Source: Amycolatopsis sp. GM8
GTDB taxonomy: Bacteria > Actinomycetota > Actinomycetes > Mycobacteriales > Pseudonocardiaceae
Assembly: GCF_021653975.1 (NCBI RefSeq)
Contig: NZ_JAJKFK010000004.1
Span: 680,936 to 744,935 of the forward strand
DNA length: 64,000 nt
Reading direction: 5' to 3'
The notes under the pieces are model-generated. The model was not told where the DNA came from. It made no database searches and worked only from the letters and a program-made list of their open reading frames with translations. Positions 56,182-64,000 of the stretch are shown piece after piece (position 1 is the first letter of the stretch; each line of letters opens with the position of its first letter). The position numbers and the translations under genes were made by a program.

Positions 56182-57579
56182 ATGACCGAGACCGGAGCGT
56201 CGAGCACCCTGACTTCCCGGGCCCTCGCGGCCCGCCTGGAACGCCTGCCCATCTCCCGTTTCCACTACAAGCTGCTCTTCGCGGGCGGCCTCGGCTACAC
56301 GTTCGACGCGATGGACGGCGCGATCGTCGCGTTCATCCTGCCGTCGGTCACCAAGGAATGGGGCCTGTCCAGCGGCGCCACCGGCGTCCTGGGCAGCAGC
56401 CTGCTGATCGGGTTCCTGTTCGGCGCGCTGGCCGCCGGCATCCTGGGCGACCGGATCGGCCGCCGCTCGGTCATGATCAGCGCGCTGATCCTCTACGCCG
56501 CGGCCAGCATCGTCGCGGCGGTCGCACCCAACTTCGCGGTGCTGTTCATCGCGCGGGTAGTCGCCGGGATGGGCACCGGGGCGGAGAGCGCGATCATCGC
56601 GCCGTACCTCTCGGAGTTCGTGCCCTCGCGCGTGCGCGGCCGGTACGTCGGTTCGCTCGCCGGGTTCTTCGCGTTCGGTTACGTGTTCGCGAGCCTGCTC
56701 GGCTACTTCGTGGTGAACGACGTCCCGCACGGCTGGCGGTGGGTGCAGGTGATCACCGCGGTGCCGATCCTGATGCTGCTGTGGTGGCGGCGCGCGCTGC
56801 CGGAGTCGCCGCGGTTCCTGCACGTCCACGGGCGGGTCCAGGAGGCGGAGCAGGTGGTGTCGAAGATCGAGGCCGAGGTCTCCGGCGGGCGGCCGCTGCC
56901 GCCGGTGCAGCACGACGACGCGGTGCCCGACGTGCAGGTGTCCTCGGGCAGCGTGCTGGACAACCTGAAAGCCTTGGTGGGCCCCGGTTTGCGCAAGACT
57001 TCGGTCACGTCGTGGATCTACTGGTTCGTCGCGATCTTCACCTACTACGGCTTCTTCACCTGGATCCCGTCGCTGCTGGTCAAGCAGGGGTTCGACATCT
57101 CGAAGAGCTTCCTGTTCTCGATCCTGATCTACCTGGCGCAGATCCCCGGCTACTACTCGGCGGCGTTCATCAGCGAATACCTCGAGCGCAAGTGGACGAT
57201 CGTGCTGTACCTGACCGGCGGCGCGGTGGGCGCGCTCGGGCTCGCCTTCTCCGGCAGCAGCGCGGAAATCCTGATCTGGGGCTGCGTGCTGTCGTTCTTC
57301 ATGAACGGCAACGCGGCGCTGGAGTACTCCTACACCTCGGAGATCTACCCGACGATGATCCGCACCACCGGGCTCGGTGTCGCGTCGGCGTTCGGCCGGG
57401 TCGGGGGCATCCTGGCGCCGATCATCATCGGCTACTCGTACTCGGGCGTCGGGTTCGGCGGCGTGTTCACGATGCTGCTGATCCTGCTCCTGCTCGGGGC
57501 CGCGGTGATCGCGGTGTTCGGGCAGCGCACCACCGGCCGTTCGCTGGAGCTGATCGGGCAGGACACCGTGCGTTCATGA
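56182..57579 (+). CDS. MFS transporter, metabolite:proton symporter type
   Basis: 465 residues with 12 predicted helices. The loop 2-3 motif is GILGDRIGRRSVM, helix 4-5 has FIARVVAGMGTGAESAI, and the central loop holds RALPESPRFLHVHGR, features of the sugar/aromatic-acid porter branch. In this island the likely cargo is hydroxyproline or a related cyclic amino acid. The ATG at 56182 follows GGAGGAA; an upstream ATG at 56134 would overlap the operator-like site. It is followed by a thioesterase gene with a 4-nt overlap. Confidence 0.88.
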   Translation: MTETGASSTLTSRALAARLERLPISRFHYKLLFAGGLGYTFDAMDGAIVAFILPSVTKEWGLSSGATGVLGSSLLIGFLFGALAAGILGDRIGRRSVMISALILYAAASIVAAVAPNFAVLFIARVVAGMGTGAESAIIAPYLSEFVPSRVRGRYVGSLAGFFAFGYVFASLLGYFVVNDVPHGWRWVQVITAVPILMLLWWRRALPESPRFLHVHGRVQEAEQVVSKIEAEVSGGRPLPPVQHDDAVPDVQVSSGSVLDNLKALVGPGLRKTSVTSWIYWFVAIFTYYGFFTWIPSLLVKQGFDISKSFLFSILIYLAQIPGYYSAAFISEYLERKWTIVLYLTGGAVGALGLAFSGSSAEILIWGCVLSFFMNGNAALEYSYTSEIYPTMIRTTGLGVASAFGRVGGILAPIIIGYSYSGVGFGGVFTMLLILLLLGAAVIAVFGQRTTGRSLELIGQDTVRS

Positions 57580-58013
57580 TGGCCGCCTACGGTGCCGTGG
57601 TGAGCGAGCACAAGAGCCGGACCGAGCGGGTCGAGGTCTTCTACGACGATTTCGACCTGCTCGGGATGCTGTACCACGGCAAGTACGCCGCCCTCGTCGA
57701 GCGCGGACTCACCTACTACTTCGTCAAGTCCGGCCTGACCTTCGGGCACGAGGACTTCACCCTCGTCGTGCGCGAGCTGGCCGTCACCTACGAGCAGCCG
57801 ATCACCCGCATCGGCCTGGTCGACGTGGAGTTCTGGGCCGACCAGCTGGGCACCACGAGCCTCGCGTTCGGTTTCCGGGTCCGCACGGGCGAAACGGTGC
57901 ACGCGCACGGGCGGCGGGTGGTCGTCAAGATCGACCCCGGCACCGGGAAACCGGCACCGTGGACGGATCAGATCCGGCGCGTCGTCGAGGAGAGCCTGCT
58001 GGTCACCACGTGA
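57576..58013 (+). CDS. Acyl-CoA thioesterase-like hotdog-fold protein
   Basis: 145 residues of the 4-hydroxybenzoyl-CoA thioesterase group. FYDDFDLLGMLYHGKYAAL and LVERGLTYYFVKSGL are the catalytic-Asp helix region, followed by the strands VVRELAVTYEQPITR and VDVEFWADQLGTTSLAFGF. It could hydrolyse an acyl-CoA or serve another hotdog role; its link to hydroxyproline breakdown is unclear. It overlaps the MFS gene by 4 nt and its 3' end overlaps the convergent aconitase X small-subunit gene by 11 nt. Confidence 0.8.
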   Translation: MMAAYGAVVSEHKSRTERVEVFYDDFDLLGMLYHGKYAALVERGLTYYFVKSGLTFGHEDFTLVVRELAVTYEQPITRIGLVDVEFWADQLGTTSLAFGFRVRTGETVHAHGRRVVVKIDPGTGKPAPWTDQIRRVVEESLLVTT

Positions 58014-58413
58014 TCGTCGCCCGCTCCGGGCCTGCCGACACCGTCACCGGGCCCGGGTGGTGGCACAGCTCCTGGTAGTCCTTTGTGGACACCACGACGA
58101 TCGGGATACGCAGGCCGTACAGTTCGGCGGCGACCCACCCGCCGAGCATCAGGATCGCGTCGGGCTCGGTCAGGATGAGGGCGGCGGGCGCGGTCCCGGC
58201 CCGGATCTGCTCGGCCAGCACGGAGGACGACGAGCTGGAGCCACGCGCGGACGGCAGGGCGACGACCCGGCCGGTCAGACTGGCACCGCGTTGTGGATGG
58301 TGTTCGTCCACAATGGAGCCGTGCTCGTCGGTGCCGCCCCAGAACGACAGCGGCGCGTCGAGCACGAGCAGGTCCGCCGTCGCCTCGCCGGGATGGATCG
58401 TCAGCGCGTCCAC
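58003..58413 (-). CDS. Aconitase X swivel-domain (small) subunit, DUF126
   Basis: 136 residues. The swivel domain carries PLSFWGGTDEHGSIVDEHHP and SLTGRVVALPSARGSSSSS, with the active-site serines, and PAALILTEPDAILMLGGWVA. It pairs with the large subunit to form type I two-subunit AcnX. Characterised members dehydrate cis-3-hydroxy-L-proline to pyrroline-2-carboxylate; others act on mevalonate phosphate in archaea. The GTG at 58413 lies inside the large-subunit gene (13-nt overlap). It is the last gene of the five-gene leftward operon. Confidence 0.9.
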   Translation of the reverse strand: MDALTIHPGEATADLLVLDAPLSFWGGTDEHGSIVDEHHPQRGASLTGRVVALPSARGSSSSSSVLAEQIRAGTAPAALILTEPDAILMLGGWVAAELYGLRIPIVVVSTKDYQELCHHPGPVTVSAGPERATITW

Positions 58414-59642
58414 AGTGCCTCGTCTCGCACGAGGTGCCCGGCGCGGGCCGAAGCGGCGCATTCGCCCAGCGAGCCCAGCACCGTGTCCACGCCGATGTTG
58501 CCCGGCGCGTACCAGGCCCACTTGCCGGAGCTGGTCATCACGGTGCGCAGGCCCGGGTCGAGGATCGGGGTGATGTAGGTGCACGTGTCCACCACGATCC
58601 GCGCCCCGGCGTCACGGATCTTTGCGGCGAAACCGAGCCGCTCGGCCTCCGCCAGTACCGCACGGCTCGTCGTGACGTAGACCGGGATGCGGAACTCACC
58701 GTCCACAAGCGACGCGAATCGCTCGAACTCGGTGAGTGAAAAGTGCGGCGTGCCAAGGCAGACGGCGTCCAAACGGGACTCTCGCGCGGTGCTCAGCTCG
58801 TCTCGCATCGGCCGGAGGTCGTCGATGCTGATGGTGTCGATCCCTTGTCCAGCAACGGCTTCGAGGGTCGGCGCTTCCGGGGTGACGCCGACGACGTGGA
58901 ACAACCCCACTCCCCCGCTCGAGGCCGCGGCCGCCCCGAACGCCTTCAGCTGGTCCTCGGTCACGTCCTCGCCGGTACCGGTCAGCACCGGCACGCCGCT
59001 TCCGGCCGCGCGCCCGGCGAGGTGGCCGAGCACACCCCACGCGGCGTCCTCGGCCAGGAGCCTGCGCGGCAGCCCCGAACAGTCGAGCCGGATCGTCGCC
59101 TTACGGTTGGCATCCCGGTGCAGACCGCCGTCCGGGACGCGGCCGGTGATCGCGGCACCGATGTCGAGGAAGTCGCCGTAGCGGTCGGTGCGTGCGCCCA
59201 GCACGGAGTTGACGAACACGATCGCGTTCGACTCCGCCCACGCGACATGCGTGCCGAACGCCGGCCGGTGTGTCAGCTGGTACGGCGCGCAGGTCCACGT
59301 CGGACTGCAGCCCAGCTGGGTGTACGCGGTCATCAGTTTCCGCGCGCCGGCCGTGGTTTCAGGGTCGGCGCGCACGTTCTCCGGATGCCGCAGGTCCAGG
59401 GATCCCACGTTCAGCGTGGTCGGCACGGCGACCTTGCCGCCCAGTTCGACGAGCCGTTCGGCGAAGTCCAGCCCGGCCCGGCCGTGGTACAGGCAGCCGT
59501 CGACATGCGCGGACTCGACGTCCAGCAGCCGCCGGGCACCCCGCACCCCGGCGAGCGCCACGATCATCCGCAGGCACAGCTGGGCCGCCGGTCCGGCTTC
59601 ACCGGCGAGCATCGCTCTGTCCTCTTCGGATAGTTCAATCAC
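58401..59642 (-). CDS. Aconitase X catalytic (large) subunit, probable cis-3-hydroxy-L-proline dehydratase
   Basis: 413 residues of the DUF521/AcnX family. CAPYQLTHRPAFGTHVAWAE and SNAIVFVNSVLGARTDRYGD carry conserved Cys, Glu and Asn-Ser residues, GLHRDANRKA follows, and a late Cys in VVDTCTYITP is a probable iron-sulfur ligand. The GTG at 59642 begins the standard IELSEEDRAMLAGEAG start. Together with the swivel subunit and the pyrroline-2-carboxylate reductase (53319) it gives a route from 3-hydroxyproline to proline. It overlaps the dehydrogenase gene by 8 nt. Confidence 0.9.
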   Translation of the reverse strand: MIELSEEDRAMLAGEAGPAAQLCLRMIVALAGVRGARRLLDVESAHVDGCLYHGRAGLDFAERLVELGGKVAVPTTLNVGSLDLRHPENVRADPETTAGARKLMTAYTQLGCSPTWTCAPYQLTHRPAFGTHVAWAESNAIVFVNSVLGARTDRYGDFLDIGAAITGRVPDGGLHRDANRKATIRLDCSGLPRRLLAEDAAWGVLGHLAGRAAGSGVPVLTGTGEDVTEDQLKAFGAAAASSGGVGLFHVVGVTPEAPTLEAVAGQGIDTISIDDLRPMRDELSTARESRLDAVCLGTPHFSLTEFERFASLVDGEFRIPVYVTTSRAVLAEAERLGFAAKIRDAGARIVVDTCTYITPILDPGLRTVMTSSGKWAWYAPGNIGVDTVLGSLGECAASARAGHLVRDEALWTR

Positions 59643-60996
59643 GGGCGAGCTCGCCCAGCGTGACGGGCTGCGCGATCGGCCGCGCGGCGACACCGAGCAG
59701 ATCCTGTTCGGTCGGCTGCCGTCCGCAGGCGTCGGCGACGAAACACGAGGTGGCGTACCCGCAGACACGCCCTTGGCACAACCCCATTCCCGGCCGCGCC
59801 AGCAGCTTCACCGCACGGGTGTCCGTCGCACCGAGATCCACAATGGACTCCCGGACCCGGTCGACGGTCACCTCCTCGCAACGGCACAGCTGGGTCTGCC
59901 CGTCGAGCCACGTCAGCCAGCCCGGCCGGACCGGATGCGCGTCGTGCAGTGCCGCCGCGAACGCCCGGTTCGCCCGCCGTCGCCGCAGCAACCGGCCGAC
60001 CCGCGCGTTGTCCGGCGCCGCACCGATCGTCGTCCACGCCGCGTGCAACCCGGCCAGCTCACCCTCCACAAGGGACAGTGGCGCGCCGCCGACCCCGCAC
60101 ACCTCCCCCGCCAGGTACACCCCGGGCACGGTGGCGCGCTGCTGGTCGTCGGCGCGGGCGACGAGGCTGCCGTCGGCGTCGAGCCGGGTCGCGCAGCCCA
60201 GTTGCAGCGGGATCTCCAGCTGTGGCGTGAACCCGTAGCCGACCGCGATCGCGTCGCACTCGACCTCGCGCCGGCGCAGCACCCGCCAGTCCGCGTCGAG
60301 CGTCGCGACGGTCGCCGAGGAAACGCTTTCCGTGCCGTGCGCGGCCGCCACCGTCGTCCGGGTCCGGTACGGAATCCGATGGCGCATCAGCGTGCGCAGA
60401 TACCCGGCGCCCTCCCCGAGCTTCCCGGGATTGGCGAGCAGCGCGCCGGGATGCCGAACGAAACCCCTGGGAGACCCCGCTTCGAACACACCTACGACGT
60501 GCGCGCCCGCGTCGGCGAGACCGGCGGCGACCGGCAGCAGGAACGGTCCGGTGCCGGCGACGACGATCCGCCGCCCCGCGGTCACGCCGTGCCCCTTGAG
60601 CAGGGCCTGCGCGCCGCCGGCAGTGAACACGCCGGGCAGCGTCCAGCCGGGGAACGGCAGCTGCCGGTCGTAGGCGCCGGTGGCGACGATCAGCGCCCGG
60701 CACCGCACCTCGCCGCCGGATGTGTGCACGGCGAACCCGTCGCCGATGCGTTCGACATGCCAGACCTGGTGCCCGCCAAGGAATTCCGGCACCGCCGCAC
60801 GGAGCCCCGTCAGCACGGACCAGTGGTGATGTCCGCGGCCGGTGTCGCCGTCGCGATGCCGCCAGTACTGCCCGCCGACGCGGCTGTTCCCGTCGATCAC
60901 CACGACGTTCGCGCCCGCGCGCGAGGCGGCGGCCGCGGCGGCGAGCCCGGCCGGTCCCGCGCCGAGCACCGCGAGGTCAGCAGGCGAGGCCGGCAC
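59635..60996 (-). CDS. NAD(P)/FAD-binding subunit of hydroxyproline-type dehydrogenase (HcnB-like)
   Basis: 453 residues. The FAD Rossmann motif is LAVLGAGPAGLAAAAAASRAG at the N-terminus, a second dinucleotide motif is VVAGTGPFLLPVAAGLADAG, and GVYLAGEVCGVGG follows. A C-terminal BFD-like cluster site has Cys residues in LCRCEEVTVDRV and GMGLCQGRVC. It is the alpha-type subunit of hydrogen-cyanide-synthase-like amine dehydrogenases, which in hydroxyproline operons oxidise cis-4-hydroxy-D-proline. The GTG at 60996 overlaps the ferredoxin-subunit gene by 20 nt. Confidence 0.9.
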   Translation of the reverse strand: MPASPADLAVLGAGPAGLAAAAAASRAGANVVVIDGNSRVGGQYWRHRDGDTGRGHHHWSVLTGLRAAVPEFLGGHQVWHVERIGDGFAVHTSGGEVRCRALIVATGAYDRQLPFPGWTLPGVFTAGGAQALLKGHGVTAGRRIVVAGTGPFLLPVAAGLADAGAHVVGVFEAGSPRGFVRHPGALLANPGKLGEGAGYLRTLMRHRIPYRTRTTVAAAHGTESVSSATVATLDADWRVLRRREVECDAIAVGYGFTPQLEIPLQLGCATRLDADGSLVARADDQQRATVPGVYLAGEVCGVGGAPLSLVEGELAGLHAAWTTIGAAPDNARVGRLLRRRRANRAFAAALHDAHPVRPGWLTWLDGQTQLCRCEEVTVDRVRESIVDLGATDTRAVKLLARPGMGLCQGRVCGYATSCFVADACGRQPTEQDLLGVAARPIAQPVTLGELARD

Positions 60997-61243
60997 GCCC
61001 GGCTCCTTCCTGCGGCTCGATCCGGTCCCCCGGGCGCGCGTCGGTGAGGCACGCGCGCTGGTTCGGCCGCCCGTTGACGACGACCAGACAGTCGAAGCAC
61101 ACCCCGATCCCGCAGAACACCCCGCGCGGGGCGCCTTCGCCACGGGTCGTGCGCCACGACCGGTACCCGGCCGCGATCAGCGCCGCGCCGATACTCTGCC
61201 CCGGCTCGACCTCGATCTCCCTGTCACCAAAGGAAAACCTCAC
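60977..61243 (-). CDS. 2Fe-2S ferredoxin-like subunit (HcnA-like)
   Basis: 88 residues. A short beta-grasp domain with the cluster cysteines in GVFCGIGVCFDCLVVVNG and QRAC (C-x4-C-x2-C then a fourth Cys). It carries electrons between the two flavoprotein subunits. It is flanked by overlapping genes on both sides, so the three subunits are made together. The start FSFGDREIEVEPGQSIGAAL is the normal N-terminus of the family. Confidence 0.93.
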   Translation of the reverse strand: MRFSFGDREIEVEPGQSIGAALIAAGYRSWRTTRGEGAPRGVFCGIGVCFDCLVVVNGRPNQRACLTDARPGDRIEPQEGAGRAGLAC

Positions 61244-62382
61244 GCGACCTCCTCCGCGAAACGGTCCGGCCGGAACGGGCCGAGATCGAGATCCGGCGTC
61301 GTGCCGGAGACGACCTGTGCGATGAGCTTGCCGGTTCCGGCGGCCAGCCCGATCCCCGCGCCCTCGTGCCCGCAGGCGTGCACCAGCCCCGGCACGCGCG
61401 GGTCCTCCCCGATCACCGGCAGATGATCGGGACAGTACGGCCGGAACCCGAGGTAGCTCCGCAGCAGCGAAACGTCGGCCAGGAAAGGGAAAACACCGAT
61501 CGCCTGCGCGGCGAGCTTGCGGACCACCGGCAGCGAGAACGTCCGGTCAAACCCGACGCGTTCGCGGCTCGCGCCGATCAGCACGGTGCCCGCCTGGGTG
61601 CCCTCGACGACGACCGACGTCTCCAGCCCCTCGTCGCCACTCGCCACATTCGCCACGTAGTCGGCCGTGTAGACCTTGTGCCGCACCACGATCGGCAGCG
61701 GCTCGGTGACCAGCACGAACCCGCGCCGCGGCAGCACCGGCACGGGCGCACCGGCCAGCGCGGAGATCTCGCCGCCCCACGTGCCGGCGGCGTTGATCAC
61801 CCAGCGCGCCGGGATCGGCCCCGCGCTCGTCTCGACCTCCGCGATCCGGCCGCCGGATTGGCGGAACCCCAGCACTTCCGTTCCACTGTGGACGGTCGTG
61901 CCACGGCGGCGGGCCTGGCGCAGCAGCTCGGCGGCCGCGAGCATCGGCTGGACCTGCATGTCCTGCGGGTAATACGCGCCACCGGACACCTCGCGCGTGA
62001 GGTTCGGCTCCAGCTCGGCCAGTTCGGCGGCGGAGACGTCGGTCGCGCCGATGCCGTTCTCCCGCTGCCGCGCGGCGAACTTCGCGAGCCCCGCCGCGGC
62101 CTCGGGGGTCTGCGCGACCACCACGCCACCCTTGTGCTGCAGCTCCAGGCTTTCCGCGCCGAACCGCTCGCCGAGTTCCGTCCACAACCGCACCGAGTAC
62201 AGCGCCAGGTCCAGCTCAGCGCCCGGCTCCTTGTCCGAGACGAGGATGTTGCCCTCGCCGCCGCTGGTGGTCCCGCCGGCGACGGCGCCCCGGTCGACCA
62301 CCGCGACGTCCAGCCCAGCCTCGGCGCAGAAGTACGCACAGGCCGCCCCGACCATCCCGGCACCGACGACGACCACATCCAT
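61240..62382 (-). CDS. FAD-dependent D-amino-acid-oxidase-type subunit (HcnC-like), probable D-hydroxyproline dehydrogenase catalytic subunit
   Basis: 380 residues of the DAO family. The FAD motif DVVVVGAGMVGAACAYFCAEAG is at the N-terminus, with TTSGGEGNILVSD, and the C-terminal LRSYLGFRPYCPDHLPVIGE and CGHEGAGIGLAAGTG close the substrate and FAD site. It should oxidise cis-4-hydroxy-D-proline made by the epimerase to the pyrroline. It is the first gene of the leftward five-gene operon. The candidate GntR operator begins 9 nt upstream of its start. Confidence 0.91.
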   Translation of the reverse strand: MDVVVVGAGMVGAACAYFCAEAGLDVAVVDRGAVAGGTTSGGEGNILVSDKEPGAELDLALYSVRLWTELGERFGAESLELQHKGGVVVAQTPEAAAGLAKFAARQRENGIGATDVSAAELAELEPNLTREVSGGAYYPQDMQVQPMLAAAELLRQARRRGTTVHSGTEVLGFRQSGGRIAEVETSAGPIPARWVINAAGTWGGEISALAGAPVPVLPRRGFVLVTEPLPIVVRHKVYTADYVANVASGDEGLETSVVVEGTQAGTVLIGASRERVGFDRTFSLPVVRKLAAQAIGVFPFLADVSLLRSYLGFRPYCPDHLPVIGEDPRVPGLVHACGHEGAGIGLAAGTGKLIAQVVSGTTPDLDLGPFRPDRFAEEVA

Positions 62383-62390
62383 GTCAGTAG

Positions 62391-62406
62391 TATGTCACAT
62401 TGCACT
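62391..62406. promoter_or_regulatory. Candidate GntR operator of the dehydrogenase/aconitase X operon
   Basis: TATGTCACATTGCACT matches the site at 56138-56153. It lies directly before the DAO-type gene and overlaps the stop codon of the truncated methyltransferase frame by two bases, so promoter and pseudogene share DNA. Confidence 0.65.
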
Positions 62407-62788
62407 AAGTGTTCTGGCGAGCCCGAGAATCCGCGAGCGCGGCCGCCGGATCCGGCACGGAACACAGCAGGCCCGACACGACGACGGCGTCCTGCGACCC
62501 GTCCCCGACCGGCAGCGCGTCGGCGAACGCGGCCACGATCCGGACCGGCACCGGCGCCCGTGCGGCGGCTTCGGCCGCGTTCTGCCGCATCGTGGGCTCC
62601 GGCTCGGCGGCGATGAGCTGCTCGACCGTGGCCGGATAGTGCGCCAGGTTCAGCCCGGTGCCGACGCCGACCTCGAGCACCCGGCCGGCCGCGCCGGCGA
62701 GCAGTTCCGTGCGCAACTGTGCGTTGCCGCGAGCCTCGTTCCGGGCACCGTAGCGGGCGAACCACCAGGCGCACAGGCGGTTCTCCAT
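62405..62788 (-). pseudogene. Class I SAM-dependent methyltransferase, truncated at the C-terminus
   Basis: 127 residues against about 200 for the family. The start (WWFARYGARNEARGNAQLR), the SAM-binding loop LEVGVGTGLNLAHYP and acidic strand LIAAEPEPTMRQ are normal. After CSVPDPAAALAD the expected R-x-L-x-PGG-x-L strand and the rest are replaced by seven unrelated codons and a TAG at 62405. The break is within ~30 nt of the hydroxyproline operon's promoter. A deletion or island insertion at this point explains it. The remaining part lacks half the fold and is probably inactive. Confidence 0.75.
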
Positions 62789-62816
62789 GCCGTCACCTCC
62801 CCTGTTCTGGCAGGCT

Positions 62817-63758
62817 GTGACCGTGACGTTAGCCCTGCTGGACTCCGCGAGCCTGTACTTCCGGTCGTACTACGCGCTGCCGGACTCGATGACCGCGCCG
62901 GACGGCACGCCGGTCAACGCGGTGCGCGGGTTCGCCGACACGATCGCGCGCATCCTCACCGACCGGCGGCCGGCGCGGCTGGTCGCCTGCCTCGACGCCG
63001 ACTGGCGGCCGCGGTTCCGGACCGACCTGCTGCCCAGCTACAAGGCGCACCGCGTCGCCGATCCCGATGCCAACCGCGAGGAAGTGCCCGACACGCTGAC
63101 GCCGCAGGTGCCGGTCATCCTCGACCTGCTGGCCGCGGTCGGCCTCGCCACCGCGGAGGCCGACGGCTACGAGGCCGACGACGTCATCGGCGCGCTCACC
63201 GCCCGCGAGAAGACCGACCCGGTCGAGGTGATCACCGGCGACCGCGACCTGTTCCAGCTGGTCCGCACCGAGCCGACACCCGCGTCGGTGATCTACGTCG
63301 GCAAGGGCTGGGCCAAGGCCGAGGTGCTCAGCCCGGCCGAGATCGCCGAGCGCTACGGCGTGCCGGTCGCCAACGCCGGCCCCGGCTACGCGGCGATGGC
63401 CGCGCTGCGCGGCGACCCGTCCGACGGGCTGCCCGGGGTCGCCGGTGTCGGCGAGAAGACCGCCGCGAAGCTGATCACCCAGTTCGGTTCGGTGGAAGCG
63501 CTGCTGGACGCGGCGAAGTCCGGACACAAGGACCTGCCGCTGAAGATGCGGCTCAAGCTCACCGCCGCCGAGGACTACCTGAGCGTGGCGCCGACCGTGG
63601 TGAACGTGGCGGTGGACGCGCCGGTCTCGATCTCGGGCCCGGACATCGTGCCGTCCGCACCGAAGGATCCGGCCCGGGTCGCGGAGCTGGCCGAACGCTG
63701 GAACCTCGGCGGCTCGGTGAACCGGCTCCTCGCCGCCCTCGAACGGTCAGCCTCCTGA
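62817..63758 (+). CDS. 5'-3' exonuclease (DNA polymerase I N-terminal-like)
   Basis: 313 residues of the stand-alone FEN-type 5' nuclease family. The acidic metal-binding residues appear in LALLDSASLYFRSYYALP, ACLDADWRPRFR, EADGYEADDVIGAL and VITGDRDLFQL. The helix-hairpin-helix DGLPGVAGVGEKTAAKLI contacts DNA. It removes RNA primers or flaps in replication and repair. GTG 62817 and GTG 62823 are both possible starts. It diverges from the methyltransferase remnant, and its 3' end overlaps the convergent partial gene by 12 nt. Confidence 0.93.
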   Translation: MTVTLALLDSASLYFRSYYALPDSMTAPDGTPVNAVRGFADTIARILTDRRPARLVACLDADWRPRFRTDLLPSYKAHRVADPDANREEVPDTLTPQVPVILDLLAAVGLATAEADGYEADDVIGALTAREKTDPVEVITGDRDLFQLVRTEPTPASVIYVGKGWAKAEVLSPAEIAERYGVPVANAGPGYAAMAALRGDPSDGLPGVAGVGEKTAAKLITQFGSVEALLDAAKSGHKDLPLKMRLKLTAAEDYLSVAPTVVNVAVDAPVSISGPDIVPSAPKDPARVAELAERWNLGGSVNRLLAALERSAS

Positions 63759-64000
63759 CGCGGCGGCCCGTTTCGTCCTGATGGCCCGCTGCAGCGCGTG
63801 CACCACCGGTTGGATCGGCTCACCGAAGCGGTCCAGCCGGGTGCGGTACTGGTGGCGGTCGCGGCCGTTCAGCACGACCCGCATCTGCCCCGCCGCCGCG
63901 AGCGCGGCCAGCGCGGCCACCTCCTGGCCGACCCGGCTCGCGGCCTGCCCACCGCGGATCGCGCGCGAGACCTCGTCGGCGACGCGACGCGCCGTCCTGG
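63747..64000 (-). CDS. C-terminal part of an unrecognised protein (5' end outside window)
   Basis: The minus-strand frame is open from the window edge to a TGA at 63747-63749 and gives 83 residues. They are helical and rich in Ala and Arg (SRAIRGGQAASRVGQEVAAL), with a segment NGRDRHQYRTRLDRFGE and a basic tail. Third codon positions are nearly all G or C, so it is coding. I do not recognise the family. Its end overlaps the exonuclease gene by 12 nt in convergent orientation. Confidence 0.6.
   Translation of the reverse strand, partial: RTARRVADEVSRAIRGGQAASRVGQEVAALAALAAAGQMRVVLNGRDRHQYRTRLDRFGEPIQPVVHALQRAIRTKRAAASGG

Overview
The window is high-GC actinobacterial DNA, most like Amycolatopsis or another Pseudonocardiaceae member. 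The signs are G/C at nearly all third codon positions, many GTG and TTG starts, ATGA-type 4-nt overlaps, close relatives of mycobacterial dormancy genes, a streptomycete-type conservon (cvnABCD), and an F420/PPOX oxidoreductase. I saw no rRNA, tRNA, CRISPR array, prophage or insertion sequence. All assignments come from reading the sequence and remembered family knowledge; no search was run.

Layout. 1-6439: tandem GH92 glycosidases (the first only a fragment), a FUSC membrane protein and malate dehydrogenase. 6869-15556: M3 peptidase, phosphomutase-like protein, uppP, aldo/keto reductase, LppL-like lipoprotein, DUF5703 protein and M20 hydrolase; the core resembles the M. tuberculosis Rv2135c-Rv2141c neighbourhood. 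15643-26540: a dormancy (DosR/DevR) type region with a DosS-like kinase that lacks the heme-pocket segment, two DevR-like regulators, AAC(2')-type acetyltransferase, Hsp20, an Acg-type nitroreductase, two PNPOx-like proteins, a DUF1876 (Rv1738-like) protein, a phosphoribosyltransferase, an acetyl-CoA-synthetase-like ligase and a shrunken E1-alpha-like protein. Four 14-bp DosR-type boxes lie upstream of its genes.

26774-31979: a STAND regulator, an atypical LuxR regulator, a Tat-exported GH64 glucanase and a haloacid dehalogenase. 31984-44361: two divergent operons. Leftward are HyuA, HyuB and an amidohydrolase; rightward are a sugar-type ABC importer, a degenerate HyuA-like protein, a DUF917 protein and a PucR regulator. 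This looks like uptake and ring opening of a hydantoin-like cyclic amide. 44596-48571: conservon cvnABCD.

48657-62406: a second HyuA/HyuB pair, then a hydroxyproline catabolic island: 4-hydroxyproline epimerase, three-subunit D-hydroxyproline dehydrogenase, a DHDPS-family deaminase, two-subunit aconitase X (cis-3-hydroxyproline dehydratase type), an ornithine-cyclodeaminase-family reductase, GntR regulator, MFS transporter and thioesterase. Its right edge abuts a truncated methyltransferase, which suggests an insertion or deletion boundary. The window ends with a 5'-3' exonuclease and a partial gene.

The most unusual non-coding feature is a set of arrays of 21-bp units (exactly two helical turns) in two sequence families. 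They occupy four of the five convergent gene junctions that have a real gap; the fifth has an ordinary terminator hairpin. A 156-bp nested palindrome lies beside one array.
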